Of a DNA stretch of 64,000 nucleotides, positions 36,903 through 49,218 are shown in pieces. The stretch is taken from positions 202,576,978 to 202,640,977 of the forward strand of contig CP136066.1 of the NCBI GenBank assembly GCA_032622095.1, written 5' to 3'. This DNA is from Siphonodentalium dalli. Taxonomy: Eukaryota > Mollusca > Scaphopoda > Gadilida > Siphonodentaliidae. The notes beneath the pieces were generated by a model. The model made no database searches. It was not told the DNA's origin and saw only the letters and a list, made by a program, of their open reading frames with translations. A program made the translations under genes and the position numbers. Within the stretch, counting starts at the first letter, position 1; each line of letters begins with the position of its first letter.

Positions 36903-37040
36903 AAGTGCTACAGGTCAAAGGTCTGGAGGTGCATTCCATATATGGAACTTTTGAATATTCATGATTCCATATATGGAATCATGAATATTCAAAAGTTTCG
37001 TATATGGAATGCACCTCCAGAACTTTGACCTCTAGCACTT
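36903..37040. repeat. 138-bp near-perfect palindrome
   Basis: AAGTGCTACAGGTCAAAGGT and GGAGGTGCATTCCATATATG with GAATATTCATGATTCC are followed by their inverse, ending in TCTAGCACTT. Each arm is about 65 bp with few mismatches. It could be a snap-back miniature element. Its left edge merges with the last minisatellite monomer. Confidence 0.85.
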
Positions 37041-37469
37041 AAACCGCGGGACGGGGGCTGGATGAATTAAATATGGCCGCGACTCAGTGATCTCGCTTAT
37101 TACATATGTAATTTGATTGTCCATCAGTTGGGAATGCGACCAAGACTTGTTTCCTACGTCAATTGATTAACTTAGATCACGAGTTCCACTGGCGAATATT
37201 TATACGAGCGTGGGAAATAGAACTTTTATTACGGAAGTATGAAAAGTAAAAAATACAAAACTGGGAACGAAACACAATACAGAATAAATGAAACGGAGTA
37301 ACATGGCGCTAAAACAATGGAACCTTATAGTTCGTAAAATTATGAAGTCGAATCTTACATCACCGAGCAATTGTTCCTTGAAACCACGTGACATACACCC
37401 ATCATAAATGGAAAACCATGAAAATAATATTAAATAACGCAGAGTTGAATCGGAAACTATGGCCACGAG
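37041..37469. other. Intergenic, no identifiable feature
   Basis: No recognisable gene or repeat. Open minus-strand frames here do not resemble a known family. Confidence 0.4.
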
Positions 37470-39660
37470 TTCTCAACAAGATTCTTGCGCATCCATATTG
37501 ATGAAAATCTAACATTTAAAAAGCACAACGCATCGGTCTGCTCCAAAATAGATTGCAATATACAACATCAACACAGTCAACATATCCCCCTATACTAGTG
37601 CACTAAAATCACTATATTTATTATGCACTTATCCAAAGTAATCTCGTTTACGGAATTCAAATATGCGGCTATGTTTCCGAAGTCTAAAAAAAGTCTAGGA
37701 GTCTCACAGAACCGCTGTTTAAAAAAAACTATTTAAAAAGTATATGATCTTTACAAGGTCTACGCTACAATATTCATACATGTCATACATGTACATGACT
37801 GGTACTACAATCACTCACCTGGATATTTTTACAAATGTTTACTAAACGCACAACTGCAGGACCTGACACCAGGAATAAACACCCTCTATTCATCAAGCCG
37901 TCGAGAACTTTATTCAGTGAACACCTGCCATTACACGCATTTCCCACCCTTTGAAACAGCTTATATATAGAAGATGACATCGCATCAAAGAAGAAACTTA
38001 TTACTTAAAGTACGTATTACGAAAAGCACGATAAGCCGGTGTGTCACGCTGTGATAGTTTGTTATACCCAATACACGGAATCGGGTTACATTGGGGTTCA
38101 GTGGCCCGCTCATAAGCGAACATATCAGCGATGTTATTTGAGAAATGCATGTCCAGACTGAAATTGTAATACAATGCGCACTGATGCACCCTACTGATTA
38201 GGACCAACATTTATTGTATCGCCAAAGTGTTCGCGTCCGAACCATATCCTTGTGTGTGATCATTCGTTCGTATTCAGGGACGTGGCTAGAGATGGTCTCC
38301 GTTGGGGGTGTGTGTCCACCTTGGGAAATTCCAACTGCACCCCCCCCCCCTTTGAATCAGAATTAGACCAAACACAAGTTTTGCATAATTCCATTTTGCA
38401 ACCCCTCCCCCTTGCACCTCAGTGCTCAGGCCTAATATCCTATATATATGCCAAATATCCTATATATTCATAAACCATGGTTCTATATTCCCAAAATTGC
38501 ATAAATCCTAACATCTAGTGGGCCTACTCCAGACAAATGCACACGGCTATGGGCAAGAGACCAGGACACACCGGGCGACCACGGTTGAAAATTCGGCCCG
38601 GTGTGAGAAAATTTTAAAAACTAAAGAAGAAAATCGCAAATCCTAGTGTCTAGACTGGCCTCAATTGAAGCTTTCCTAGTGTTGGAAATTTCAAACCTCA
38701 TACCCCCCCTTCAGGTTGGAAAATTCTCCAACTGATGACCATTTCAGTCCATAAGTTTGACCAAATGTAGTAAAATATTGTTTTGTTAAACTAATTAGCA
38801 GTTTTGTATTTACCATGGGGGAGGGACAATGACACACCGGGCCGACCATATGTGCGAAAATTTGGAAATCTGAACAAGAATATCGCAAAAATCCTAGCAT
38901 CTAGACCAGCCTCTTGAAAGCCTTCATAGAGTTGGAAATTTCAAACCTGATGACAATTCTAATGACAATGTTGACCAAATGTATGACAATATTGTTTTCT
39001 TAAATTAACTAGCAGTTTTTGACTAGCCACGGGGCAGGGACCAGGACACAAGCTTACCAAGTGTTGGAAATTTCCAACCTGTCACCCCCCCTAAGGTTGG
39101 AAAATTTCCAACTGATGACCATTTCAGTCCAAAAAATAGCAAAATATGCAAATATTGGTCCAAAACAATTAATTCCCCCCAAATAAATTGTTTGAAAATC
39201 AAACTACAAGAACATTTTCAACCTATTGTTGGTGTGAAATTTCCAACTAATGTTTTGGCAGGTATGAAATTTGCAACTGTTGAAATGTTTGACCAAAGTT
39301 GGGGGGGGGGTGAGACACCCCCTCCCATCCCCGCCCCCATGTCGCCACGTCTCTGTTCGTACTCCGATCGCCATAGACTGTCTCACACCCAACAACTCTC
39401 TATTCACATCTTCTGCTCAACTATCCATATGTATTGTATCGTCAGTTCAAATTGCAAAAACTTACATCAAATGGTTTTGAGGAAGTCGTTATGGCTTTCA
39501 CAGTGACTGTTTTGTCCATTAGTTTGATACGTTCTCATTCCGTTTGTACTAATGTACATGTAATGTAATGTATTCATGTGCATGTGATGTGGTAAATTGT
39601 GAGATTGTTTGAATTGAGTGTGTATATATAGCCATTTGCATTTGCGGTGTTAATTAATAT
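37470..39660 (+). pseudogene. LINE ORF2 C-terminus and 3' tail, split by a hAT insertion
   Basis: Plus-strand reading gives IHIDENLTFKKH, VCSKI and LVYGIQI in shifted frames. Then come HPLFIKPSRTLFSEHLPLHA and FPTLWNSL, the usual C-terminal layout of LINE ORF2. The tail continues to 38274, is interrupted by the element 38275-39355, and resumes at 39356 with CGATCGCCATAGACTG. An uninterrupted second copy of the last ORF part and tail lies at 51880-52460. Multiple stops and frameshifts show it is dead. Confidence 0.75.
38275..39355. mobile_element. Non-autonomous hAT-like element, 1081 bp, with 8-bp target duplication
   Basis: Ends are CAGGGACGTGGC and GCCACGTCTCTG (inverse CAGAGACGTGGC). Flanks are TTCGTATT (38267-38274) and TTCGTACT (39356-39363), an 8-bp duplication with one mismatch. 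The homologous LINE tail at 52361 keeps a single TTTGTATT, the empty site. The interior has diverged direct repeats (GGACACACCGGGCGACC at about 38566, again near 38830 and 39043) and no transposase. Confidence 0.88.
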
Positions 39661-39790
39661 GTCGCGAACATGTGGCCATGCTGTGCGTTCATTTTAATGT
39701 GAGGTGATACACCCTGCTGGTTGAATACGCGTGAGCGTTTTGAGCCACACGCGTGTGATGTGGTAATATTCACCAACATTAATTGGCATA

Positions 39791-40251
39791 TGTGACCCGC
39801 CATATCAAATCCAGTCGGAAGTCGGGATTTTTTTACCCTGTGCCAATGCATTCTCTTATATATGCGAGTCGACCAAAGGTCGCCTCGCATATATATAAGA
39901 GAATGCATTGGCTTAACAATTTTTTATCATGTTTTTTAAATAAATGTTTCTTACAATTTTTAGGACATAAAATAAAAAAACATCCATTACCCTGCAGGGA
40001 GCCCCACACATATATAGAAGCACATAGAAGAGTGTCGTCTGCTCGTGTTTGTCTGGGGCTCTGTATGGGTGAAATTATAAAATTGTTAAAGAATACAAGA
40101 ACAAATTATTAAAATTGTAAAAAATTGTTAGGCCAATGCATTCTCTTATATATGCGAGGCGACCTATGGTCGACTCGCATATATAAGAGAATGCATTGGC
40201 ACAGGGTAAAAAAATCCCGACTTCCGACTGGATTTGATATGGCGGGTCACA
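39791..40251. mobile_element. TA-flanked double-hairpin element, family 2 (full form)
   Basis: Outer inverted repeats are TGTGACCCGCCATATCAAAT with CCAGTCGGAAGTCGGGAT, flanked by TA. Inside each end is a hairpin of GCCAATGCATTCTCTTATAT around a GTCGACC core. The central spacer holds CCTGCAGGGAGCCCCACACA. The copy at 62312-62770 is nearly identical. No transposase is present. Confidence 0.9.
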
Positions 40252-41502
40252 TACATGTTCTCGGCATTTATATATTCTGACTGATATGTGTTCTTTATAT
40301 TGACAGGTTAAAACATTAAATTGTTAAACAACCACGGCGTTGAGCATCTGATCGACTCCCGAAACAGTCGGTACTCTGAAGTCACATGGAAAAACGTAGG
40401 ATGCCCTGATTGCCCCAATCCCCCACCTGATAATAAATTAAAGACATTAAAACTAGCATATTGGAACAACTGCTCGACATTCATAATTAAAATGAATCAT
40501 TATTCAATCACTCACATCGAGTAGTAACCCTTCTTAAACAATGTTGAAGCTTTTTTTTATTAGGGTTTGGGGAGGATCAAGTATGCCGCTCCCCTACAAC
40601 CAACTTTGGAAATGTTATGGTGGATCGTAAATCGTATAACATTTGAACAATCAATGGAAATACATAAATAGTTGTTTTGTTTTCTTTTTCTTTGCGTTTT
40701 TGTTTTGGTCTTTCGATCGTTGTCTGCTGTTGCTGTTGGTTCTGATGTTGTGGGAACTGACGGCCGCTATTTTCTTCTTCAGCTCTGGCAATTAATGCTA
40801 CTCTTTCTTATATGGCTAAATGTGTCTGGTGGTCCCACTTTTGATTTTCTGATCGCTTCGAGAGCCGACTCAACTACTGATTAGAAGGTGCCGCTGCGGT
40901 GTTGGTGTTCTTCGTGCTGATGGATATGGAGGACATCGGGCTGTGATTCTACTCCGGTGTCTTTGGTGGTCGCGTGTCCATCTTCACCACGAAGTCGGCA
41001 GCAGGGACGCCCGGTGTGACATCGGCGCCCCTATCCCCGCTGGCTCCGAAGTCGACGACAGGGACATCCGGGCCGGGTGACTTCGGTGTCCCTGTTTCCG
41101 TTGGCTGGTGTTATGTCCACGACAGGCTGATCTTCTTGTCCGAGGGCCATGTGGGGGACTTCTTGCTGTGTCCTTGGTAGTCTCAAGTCCTGCCAAGCCA
41201 CGACAAGTAGAATATTCTACTGGGGTGACCTGGTACTGTAAAACTACCTACAAGCCGCTCAGTGCGTGTAACACCAGTCCTGGCTGGGCACAAAGCCAGG
41301 TCTAACAAAAAAACTCACGGTCGCTCACGGATTAGAGCCATGTGCATGCATCTTTTCCGTAAAGCGACCGGATCAAAAATGATGTTGAAGCCGGACATTA
41401 TGCCCATCTAAATATATACTTGGTCTTTACACGGCTTATCCTATAGCCATCTCATATTTATTACTCGCTAATATAAGAATCGAAGACCTCTCTCCCGAAA
41501 CT
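40252..41502. other. Intergenic, with a GC-richer unidentified block 40730-41340
   Basis: The block stands out from its AT-rich surroundings. The minus strand has broken open frames containing MALGQEDQPVVDITPANGN and, in another frame, a Ser/Arg-rich stretch. It could be a decayed retroelement gag-like or untranslated segment. No family was recognised and no frame is intact. Confidence 0.35.
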
Positions 41503-41670
41503 CTTCTATCAATTAATATTGATTTTTATTTCGAATCTGTCTGCGACGGGCAGCCGGGGGGATTTATGACGGAATGTACTAAAAATAGTAAGACAAAATG
41601 TCCAAATTGATTATCGCATTATAATTATATAAAAAAATATCGATATAAAATCAATATTAATTGATAGAAG
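41503..41670. mobile_element. Small inverted-repeat element
   Basis: CTTCTATCAATTAATATTGA at the left is matched by TCAATATTAATTGATAGAAG at the right. The interior is about 125 bp. The right end with the adjoining CCGGACAGGTGTCTTC recurs near 63226-63290. Confidence 0.75.
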
Positions 41671-41703
41671 CCTTTCCGGACAGGTGTCTTCGACTCATAT
41701 TTA

Positions 41704-42445
41704 CTATTGTATATTTTGGAAGATCTGTCTGTGTGTGTGTCTGTCTGTGTGTGTGTGTGTTCGCGATGGACTCGAAAACGGCCGAGCCGATTTCGATGAA
41801 ACTTGGTATGTGGGGGTATTTTCGGCCAGGGACTGGCATAGGCCTATTAATTTGCCCGTGCGACGTGACCTTGACCTTGAAATCGGGAAATTTCAAGGTC
41901 AAACGCCCGAATATCAAGGGATTTCGATGAAACTTGGTACGTGGTGGCACTTTCGGCCGGGGAGGGGCATAGGCCTATTAATTTGCCCGTGCGACGTGAT
42001 CTTGACCTTGACATCGGGTCATTTCAAGGTCAAACGCCTGAATATCACGGGATTTCGATTAAACTTGGTATGTTTGGGTACTTTCCTATGGGGAGTCTCA
42101 TAAGCATATTCATTTGCCCGTGCGACGTGACCTTGACATGGGGTCAATTCAAGGTCAAATCGCCAAATTTGATGGGATTTCGACGAAATTTTATACATAG
42201 GGTTACTTTTGTCCACTGAGTGTTTTGGACGGGTCAAATTGTGACCCCCGACCTGACCTTGACCTTCAAAATTATCAATTCAAGGTCAAATCGGGTAAAA
42301 CCGGATGGATTCCGACGGGCACGTTTGTCGGGTACTTTTGTCCGGGCAGTGTTTTGGACTGGTCAAATCGTGACCCCACTTGACCTTGACCTTCAAAATG
42401 GACAATTCAAGGTCAAAGCCCGGACGAAGTCGGGTCACCTTCTAG
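41704..42445 (+). mobile_element. Helitron-like element A (AGGTCA-repeat family)
   Basis: The left end is CTATTGTATATTTTGGAAGA. The right end has the short hairpin CCCG...CGGG followed by CACCTT and CTAG. It carries repeats of GATTTCGATGAAACTTGGTA and about a dozen TCAAGGTCA or TGACCTTGACCTTG strings. It has no Rep/helicase, so it is non-autonomous. Its CTAG is followed directly by the TC of element B. Confidence 0.8.
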
Positions 42446-43569
42446 TCTATACTATATATTTTGAGACTTCGTATATATGTGTGTGTGTGTGTGTGTGTGT
42501 ACTTCATAGAATCCAAAACGCGTGTAAAGATTGAGCTCAAACTTCCTATGTAAGTGTCAAATCCCACCGACACGACCGTGGTCGCGGTTTTGTGAAGCTC
42601 AGAGCACCCGTTCTCCAATCTCAAATCACCGCAAAGGCACGGCGGGGGTTAATCAAGTGATTATTTAATGAGCGTTTGTTTTTGACGCATCTCTATAAAG
42701 AGCGTCTGTTTCCCATTCAACGTTATTCGCATCTGCAGAGTTATACGGGAACGCAAACGTTATCGCTCGAAATTTATTCCCTGCGAGCACGGATGGCGCG
42801 CTTTGTTTTTACAGTATATACCTTCGGTATATACCGAAATCATCCCAGATAATCACGAATATAGCATCAGATTTCTCCCCAGATATACCGTTATAAAGCT
42901 ACTGGAATCTGCCAATCTACGGGAAATTCCGGGGAATGCCGATTGAGCTCAAACTTGCTACCTACGGGAAGTGTCATATATATGAGTGTGTCCTTTATAG
43001 ACTCTAACCGATTGAGCTCAAACTTGCTAAATAAGAAAATAGCCCCCAAGCCGTAAATATCAACAACAACGATATTACTAAATACACGTTTTCGGCAATG
43101 TGAGAGTGTTCGGGGAGCCGTGATGCCAACAACAACGACCCGAAGCCCTGAATGCCAACAACAGATTCAATGCAATGTTATCTATTATGCAGAGAGATTT
43201 CACGACATTACGACGGGTACGGCAGACTCAAAATATTATGCAGACAGATTTCCCGAAGGGAAGCGTTTGTTTTAAATTCAATGCAATGTTATCGTAGAGA
43301 GATTTCACGAAACAAAGAATGCGCTGTCTGTCGTTCCTAGGAAGGGGGGATTTCTACGGGTAATTTTTTCCGCCAGAAACAAAAAAATTAATTAAAACAA
43401 TTTACAATTTAATTAAAACAATTTAAAATTAAAAAAAATTAACAATAAAAAAACAATTCAGAAACAAAATATATTAAATTTAAAAAACATTATATTCATA
43501 TTCAAAAATGTCATGTTTCTGAAACATAACCATGGTACGAATGCCGCCAGTGGCGGGCTAACCTGCTAG
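42446..43569 (+). mobile_element. Helitron-like element B
   Basis: It starts TCTATACTATATATTTTGAG directly after element A and ends with the hairpin CGCCAGTGGCG, GGCTAACCTG and CTAG. The interior contains GAGCGTTTGTTTTTGACGCA, shared with element C. A (GT)n tract lies near the start. Confidence 0.75.
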
Positions 43570-44534
43570 TACTATATATTTTGAGACTTCCGTATATATG
43601 TACCTTATAGAATCGAAAACGGCTAGCTCGATTGAGTTCAAACTTCCCATATAAGGGTAAAAACACACGAACACCGTAGTTGTCGCGTTTTGGAGAAGCT
43701 CTGAGCACCCTTTATCCACTCCCAAATCACCACAAAGGCACGGCGTGGGTTAATCAAGTGATTATTTAATGAGCGTTTGTTTTTGACGCATCGCTATAAA
43801 GAGCGTCTGTTTACCATTCAACGTTATTAGCATCTGCAGAGAGATATACGGGAACATTGAGTGGTTTCCTATGCGGGGAGATTTATTGGATTTATTGTAT
43901 TTACGCAAACGTATACGGGAACAAGTGCTTTCCTATTTTTAGAACGCAACACATGATACCAAACAAAATTACGTCGCGTTGGTGATGGCGTTCACGACGG
44001 GATTAATTGACTGTCCGCTCTTTGCAAGGGTGGGGTTCACGACGGGATTAACTTTGCGGGGACTATTGACCATCTCGTAAGGGTGGACAACCTATGTCAG
44101 TGGCTGCTCAATGGCCACGGGCAGGTTAAAAAAAATCATACCTCTTCTGGGTCTGGGCGTGTATAGACATGAGCGTGTTGTGTTCCTAAGAACGCGGATC
44201 GGGTAAGTTTTTCCGCCCTAGGTGAGCTCAAACTTCGGATATAAGTGTAAAAACACACGGGGATCGTCGACGTCGCATTGTGTGAAACATTCTTATGTCT
44301 GTCGTTCCTAGGAACGGGGGAATTTTTCATCGGATCAGTCTTAACCTTCAAACGGGTACCCACAAATTATATATTGTGACCCCGACATGACCTTGACCTT
44401 GAAAATGATCAATTCAAGGTCAAATCGGGTAAAATATTGAAAAACCCAATATTAACTCATTGAAAAACACAAACAAAACATTGTCATGTTTCATGTTTCT
44501 GACCAAGCACGCCAGTGGCGGGCTAACCTGCTAG
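43570..44534 (+). mobile_element. Helitron-like element C
   Basis: It starts TACTATATATTTTGAGACTT after element B's CTAG and ends GCCAGTGGCGGGCTAACCTG CTAG at 44534. The interior matches element B over the TTAATCAAGTGATTATTTAA segment, plus one TGACCTTGACCTTG patch near 44390. Confidence 0.75.
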
Positions 44535-44834
44535 TAATTTATAATTTAGATATGTCTCAAGCTGCAAAACAGAGTTCATTCAGTCCCTCGCTTCGCATTG
44601 GATTTTTAAATTTTCGGCAGTTTCCCCCTTAGAACATCCGTCCAGGACAACAGGCATATTGACAGAACGACAGTATGCGAACTTGTTAAGGTTATTTCGT
44701 GAGTTTGTTGTGAACGAGAACCGTAGGTTTAAATTTTTGAGTTCTATTGTCGATATATACCAAAACATGTTGATGTTTGGTTGGCGATAAGTTTTTTGCG
44801 AATTACAAATAAAATATATTTAAAAAATAATTAT
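44535..44834. other. Gap between the two Helitron chains
   Basis: Unique AT-rich sequence with no gene recognised. A weak minus-strand frame (44580-44768) has no family resemblance. Confidence 0.4.
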
Positions 44835-44949
44835 ATTTCAACTTTTATAGACATTTTTCGTTATGAAACCCACGCAAGGTTGCAGTAAGAGCCAGCCGCC
44901 GGTTCAGAACGTGGATTTCATAACGAAAAATGTCGATAAAAGTTGAAAT
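44835..44949. mobile_element. 115-bp foldback element, family 6
   Basis: ATTTCAACTTTTATAGACAT and TTTTCGTTATGAAA are inverted as TTTCATAACGAAAAATGTCG and ATAAAAGTTGAAAT around an AGCCAGCCGCCGGTTC core. A second copy lies at 53424-53555. Confidence 0.85.
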
Positions 44950-44959
44950 GTAAGACTTA

Positions 44960-46117
44960 TCTCATATATATTTTGATGACCTCTGTTTGTTTGTGTGTCT
45001 GTATGTTTGTCTGTCATTAATACAAATCTACGATTCTCGACCGATCGGGACGAAACTTGGTACGTGCGTGTAGTTTGACCAGGCGGTGGACGTTGTCGTA
45101 TTGGCGAGCCCGTGCGGCGCCCGCTTCGCGCATGCGCAGACGAGATCTCGGAAACGGGTGGAGCTATCGACTTGAAATTTGCTATGTGAATGTATCTTGC
45201 CCCGGATACGAATTTTATCGGGTCGCCGAGCCCGTGCGACGCCAGCTTCGCGCATGCGCAGACGAGATCTCGCAAACGGGTGGAGCTATCGACTTGAAAT
45301 TTGCTATGTGAATGTACCCGTGCGACGCCAAAAAAATCTCAATTTCAAATCGGGTCGCCGAGCCCGTGGGACGCCAGCTTCGCTCGGAAATTGCAGGCCA
45401 GATCTTGGTACGTGCGTGTAGTTTGACCAGGCGGTAGACGTTGTCGTATTGGCGAGCCCGTGCGGCGCCCGCTTCGCGCATGCGCAGACGAGATATCGGA
45501 AACGGGTGGAGCTATCGACTTGAAATTTGCTTTGTGAATGTATCTTGCCCCGGATACGAATTTTATCGGGTCGCCGAGCCCGCGCGACACCAGCTTCGCG
45601 CATGCGCAGACGAGATCTCGGAAACGGGTGGAGCTATCGACTTGAAATTTGCTATGTGAATGTATCTTGCCCCGGATACGAATTTTATCGGGTCGCCGAG
45701 ACCGGGCGGTGGACGTTGTCGTATTGGTGAGCCAGTGCGGCGCCCGCTTCGCGCATGCGCAGACGAGATCTCGGAAACGGGCGGAGCTATCGACTTGAAA
45801 TTTGCTATGTGAATGTATCTTGCCCCGGATACGAATTTTATCGGGTCGCCGAGCCCGTGCGACGCCAGCTTCGCGCATGCACAGACGAGATCTCGGAAAC
45901 GGGTGGAGCTATCGACTTGAAATTTGCTATGTGAATGTATCTTGCCCCGGATACGAATTTTATCGGGTCGCCGAGCCCGTGCGACGCAGCTTCGCGCATG
46001 CGCAGACCAGATCTCGGAAACGGGTAGAGCTATCGACTTGAATTTTGGTTTTTGAATAGACCGGACAACAAAATTTGGTTTTTGAATAGCCTGGACAACG
46101 TCGGGCTCATCGGCTAG
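44960..46117 (+). mobile_element. Helitron-like element D (NRF-1-motif family)
   Basis: It starts TCTCATATATATTTTGATGA. It contains GATCGGGACGAAACTTGGTA and then a tandem array of a ~122-bp unit with CTTCGCGCATGCGCAGACGA and CGGATACGAATTTTATCGGG. It ends CGTCGGGCT CATCGG CTAG. The hairpin is more diverged in this copy (CCTGG for CCCGG). It has no Rep/helicase. Confidence 0.82.
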
Positions 46118-46674
46118 TCTCATATATATTTTGAAGACCTCTGTTTGTTTGTTTGTCTGTCTGTCTGTCTGTCATTAATACAAATCTACGATTCTCGACC
46201 GATCGGGACGAAACTTGGTACGTGAGTGTAGTTTGACCAGGCGGTGAACGTTGTCGTATTGGCGAGCCCGTGCGGCGCCCGCTTCGCGCATGCGCAGACG
46301 AGATCTCGGAAACGGGTGGAGCTATCGACTTGAAATTTGTTATGTGAATGTATCTTGCCCCGGATACGAATTTTATCGGGTCACCGAGCCCGTGCGACGT
46401 CAGCTTCGCGCATGCGCAGACGAGATCTCGGAAACGGGTGGAGCTATCGACTTGAAATTTGGTATGTGAATGTATCTTGCCCCGGATAAGAATTTTATCG
46501 GGTCACCGAGCCCGTGCGACGTCAGCTTCGCGCATGCGCAGACGAGATCTCGGAAACGGGTGGAGCTATCGACTTGAAATTTGGTATGTGAATGTATCTT
46601 GCCCCGGATAAGAATTTTATCGACTTCAAATTTTGTTTTTGAATAGCCCGGACAACGTCGGGCTAATCGGCTAG
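46118..46674 (+). mobile_element. Helitron-like element E (NRF-1-motif family)
   Basis: It begins TCTCATATATATTTTGAAGA directly after D's CTAG, carries three ~122-bp units and ends with the AGCCCG...CGGGCT hairpin, AATCGG and CTAG. Confidence 0.82.
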
Positions 46675-47080
46675 TCTCATATATATTTTGAAGACCTCTG
46701 TCTGTATGTTTGTTTGTCTGTCTGTCTGTCTGTCTGTCATTAATACAAATCTACGATTCTCGACCGATCGGGACGAAACTTGGTACGTGTGTGTAGTTTG
46801 ACCAGGCGGTGAACGTTGTCGTATTGGCGAGCCCGTGCGGCGCCCGCTTCGCGCATGCGCAGACGAGATCTCGGAAACGGGTGGAGCTATCGACTTGAAA
46901 TTTGCTATGTGAATGTATCTTGCCCCGGATACGAATTTTATCGGGTCGCCGAGCCCGTGCGACACCAGCTTCGCGCATGCGCAGACTAGATCTCGGAAAC
47001 GGGTGGAGCTATCGACTTGAAATTTGGTTTTTGAATAGCCCGGACAACGTCGCCCGGACAACGTCGGGCTCATCGGCTAG
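46675..47080 (+). mobile_element. Helitron-like element F (NRF-1-motif family)
   Basis: It has the same ends as E and about two internal units. The GCCCGGACAACGTC segment of the 3' hairpin is duplicated, giving two nested stems before CATCGGCTAG. Confidence 0.82.
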
Positions 47081-48622
47081 TCTCATATATATTTTTGAAG
47101 ACCTCTGTTTGTTTGTTTGTCTGTATGTATGTTTGTCTGTCATTTATACAAATCTACGATTCTCGACCGATCGGGACGAAACTTAGTACGTGTGTGTAGT
47201 TTGACCAGGCGGTCGACCTTGTCGTATTGGCGAGCCCGTGCGGCGCCCGTGCAGCGCATGCGCAGACGATATCTCGGAAACGGGTGGAGCTATCGACTTG
47301 AAATTTGCTATGTGAATGTATCTTGCCCCGGATACGAATTTTATCGGGTCGCCGAGCCCGTGCGACGCCAGCTTCGCGCATGCGCAGAAGAGATCTCGGA
47401 AACGGGTGGAGCTATCGACTTGAAATTTGCTATGTGAATGTATCTTGCCCCGGATACGAATTTTATCAGGTCGCCGAGCCCGTGTGACGCCAGCTTCGCG
47501 CATGCGCAGACCAGATCTCGGAAACGGGTGGAGCTATCGACTTGAAATTTGGTGTGTGAATGTATCTTGCCCGGATACGAATTTTATCGGGTCGCCGAGC
47601 CCGTGCGACGCCAGCTTCGCGCATGCGCAGACGAGATCTCGGAAACGGGTGAAGGTATCGACTTGAAATTTGCTATGTGAATGTATGTTGCCCCGGATAC
47701 GAATTTTATCGGGTCACCGACCCCGTGCGACGCCAGCTTCGCGCATGCGCAGACCAGATCTCGGAAACGGGTGGAGCTATCGACTTGAAATTTGGTGTGT
47801 GAATGTATCTTGCCCCGGATACGAATTTTATCCACCGCTCACTACGTCTATTGACTACATAAAGCATGCCTAATACACGTTACATTTATTACGTCAATGT
47901 AGCTTTATTAGGTCAACGTAGCTTTATTAGGTTAGTACTACTTTTATGACGTAATTTGATCTGCAAATTGCGCAGGTAACTAGGGACGTCAACTGGCCTT
48001 AATGACGTCATTGTGATTTCAGAACGTTTTTATCGTGTATAATTCACTAAAATCATTCGTAAAATGATATATGTTTTAGCTCTAAAACATCTATAAATTC
48101 TCAGAACAAGGTCTGCTTAAAATAAATGTAAAAATGCCAACGAACTATTTCGCTCTAAGCTGCACTCCGGTTTTCCCACGTCATGAATGCTAATTGGTTT
48201 GCTTGACCTTATAAATGTAATGGCGTCATCGAAGTAACGAATGTAAAACTGAGGAAAATGACAGATTTACCTCACAAAAGGCAAGTTTTGTGCGATGGAT
48301 AAATAAAATATGTAGCTAATGTCGTCGCTTAAACTGTTTATATCCGCTCGGGGGATTTATTGGACTCGGCAGAGCCTCGCCCAATAGATGCTCAAATCCC
48401 CCTCACGGACATAAACAATTTAAGCGAAGACACTATCTACATATTATATATTTATCGGGTCGCCGTGAATGTATCTTGCCCCGGATACGATTTTTATCGG
48501 GTCGCCGAGCCCGTGCGACGCAAGCTACGCGCATGCGCAGACCAGATCTCGGAAACGGGTGGAGCTATCTACTTGAAATTTGGTTTTTGAATAGCCCGGA
48601 CAACGTCGGGCTCATCGACTAG
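47081..48622 (+). mobile_element. Helitron-like element G, interrupted by foreign sequence
   Basis: It starts TCTCATATATATTTTTGAAG and carries about six ~122-bp units to 47831. A 630-bp unrelated segment (47832-48460) follows, then a last unit, the hairpin and CTCATCGACTAG. The foreign segment was either captured or inserted. Confidence 0.75.
47832..48460. other. Non-Helitron segment with CRE-like motifs inside element G
   Basis: This AT-rich segment breaks the Helitron internal repeat. It contains a full TGACGTCA at 48003-48010 and several half or near sites (TTACGTCA about 47889, TGACGTAA about 47947, GGACGTCAA about 47985, CACGTCAT about 48178). It ends in an inverted repeat (48308-48445, arms with TGTAGCTAATGTCGTCGCTT and its diverged inverse). 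No coding frame is seen. Confidence 0.55.
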
Positions 48623-49168
48623 TCTCATATATATTTTGAAGACCTCTGTTTGTCTGTCTGTATGTTTGTATGTCATTTATACAAATCTACGATTCTCCAC
48701 CGATCGGGACGAAACTTGGTACGTGTGTGTAGTTTGACCAGGCGGTCGGCATTGTCGTATTGGTGAGCCCGTGCGACGCCCGTGCAGCGCATGCGCAGAC
48801 GAGATCTCGGAAACGGGTGGAGCTATCGATATGTGAATGTATCTTGCCCCGGATACGAATTTTATCGGGTCGCCGAGCCCGTGCGGCGCCCGCTTCGCGC
48901 ATGCGCAGACGAGATCTCGGAAACGGGTGGAGCTATCGACTTGAAATTTGCTATGTGAATGTATCTTGCCCCGGATACGAATTTTATCGGGTCGCCGAGC
49001 CCGTGCGACGCCAGCTTCGCGCATGCGCATACCAGATCTCGGAAACGGGTGGAGCTATCGACTTGAAATTTGGTTTTTGAATAGCCCGGACAACGTCGGG
49101 CTGGATAGAGCTATCGACTTGAAATTTGGTTTTTGAATAGCCCGGACAACGTCGGGCTCATCGGCTAG
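48623..49168 (+). mobile_element. Helitron-like element H (NRF-1-motif family)
   Basis: It starts TCTCATATATATTTTGAAGA. It carries three units, then two successive 3'-terminal hairpin segments (GACAACGTCGGGCT twice), before CATCGGCTAG. Confidence 0.82.
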
Positions 49169-49218
49169 TCTATTATATATTTTGGAAGATCTGTGTGTCT
49201 GTCGGGCTCATCGGCTAG
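49169..49218 (+). mobile_element. 50-bp minimal Helitron-like element I
   Basis: It consists of TCTATTATATATTTTGGAAG (the 5' end type of the AGGTCA family) joined to GTCGGGCTCATCGGCTAG (the 3' end of the NRF-1 family). Nothing lies between. It is hybrid by end type and is bounded by CTAG|TC on both sides. Confidence 0.7.

Noticed and set aside
39654..40112. Frames reading [19 protein letters not shown] and similar at several loci
   Set aside because: They arise from the family 2 hairpin element and recur only where that element is inserted.
48068..48090. GTTTTAGCTCTAAAAC, similar to Cas9 guide repeat/scaffold sequence
   Set aside because: A short chance inverted repeat in AT-rich DNA. No Cas genes or array, and a eukaryotic context.
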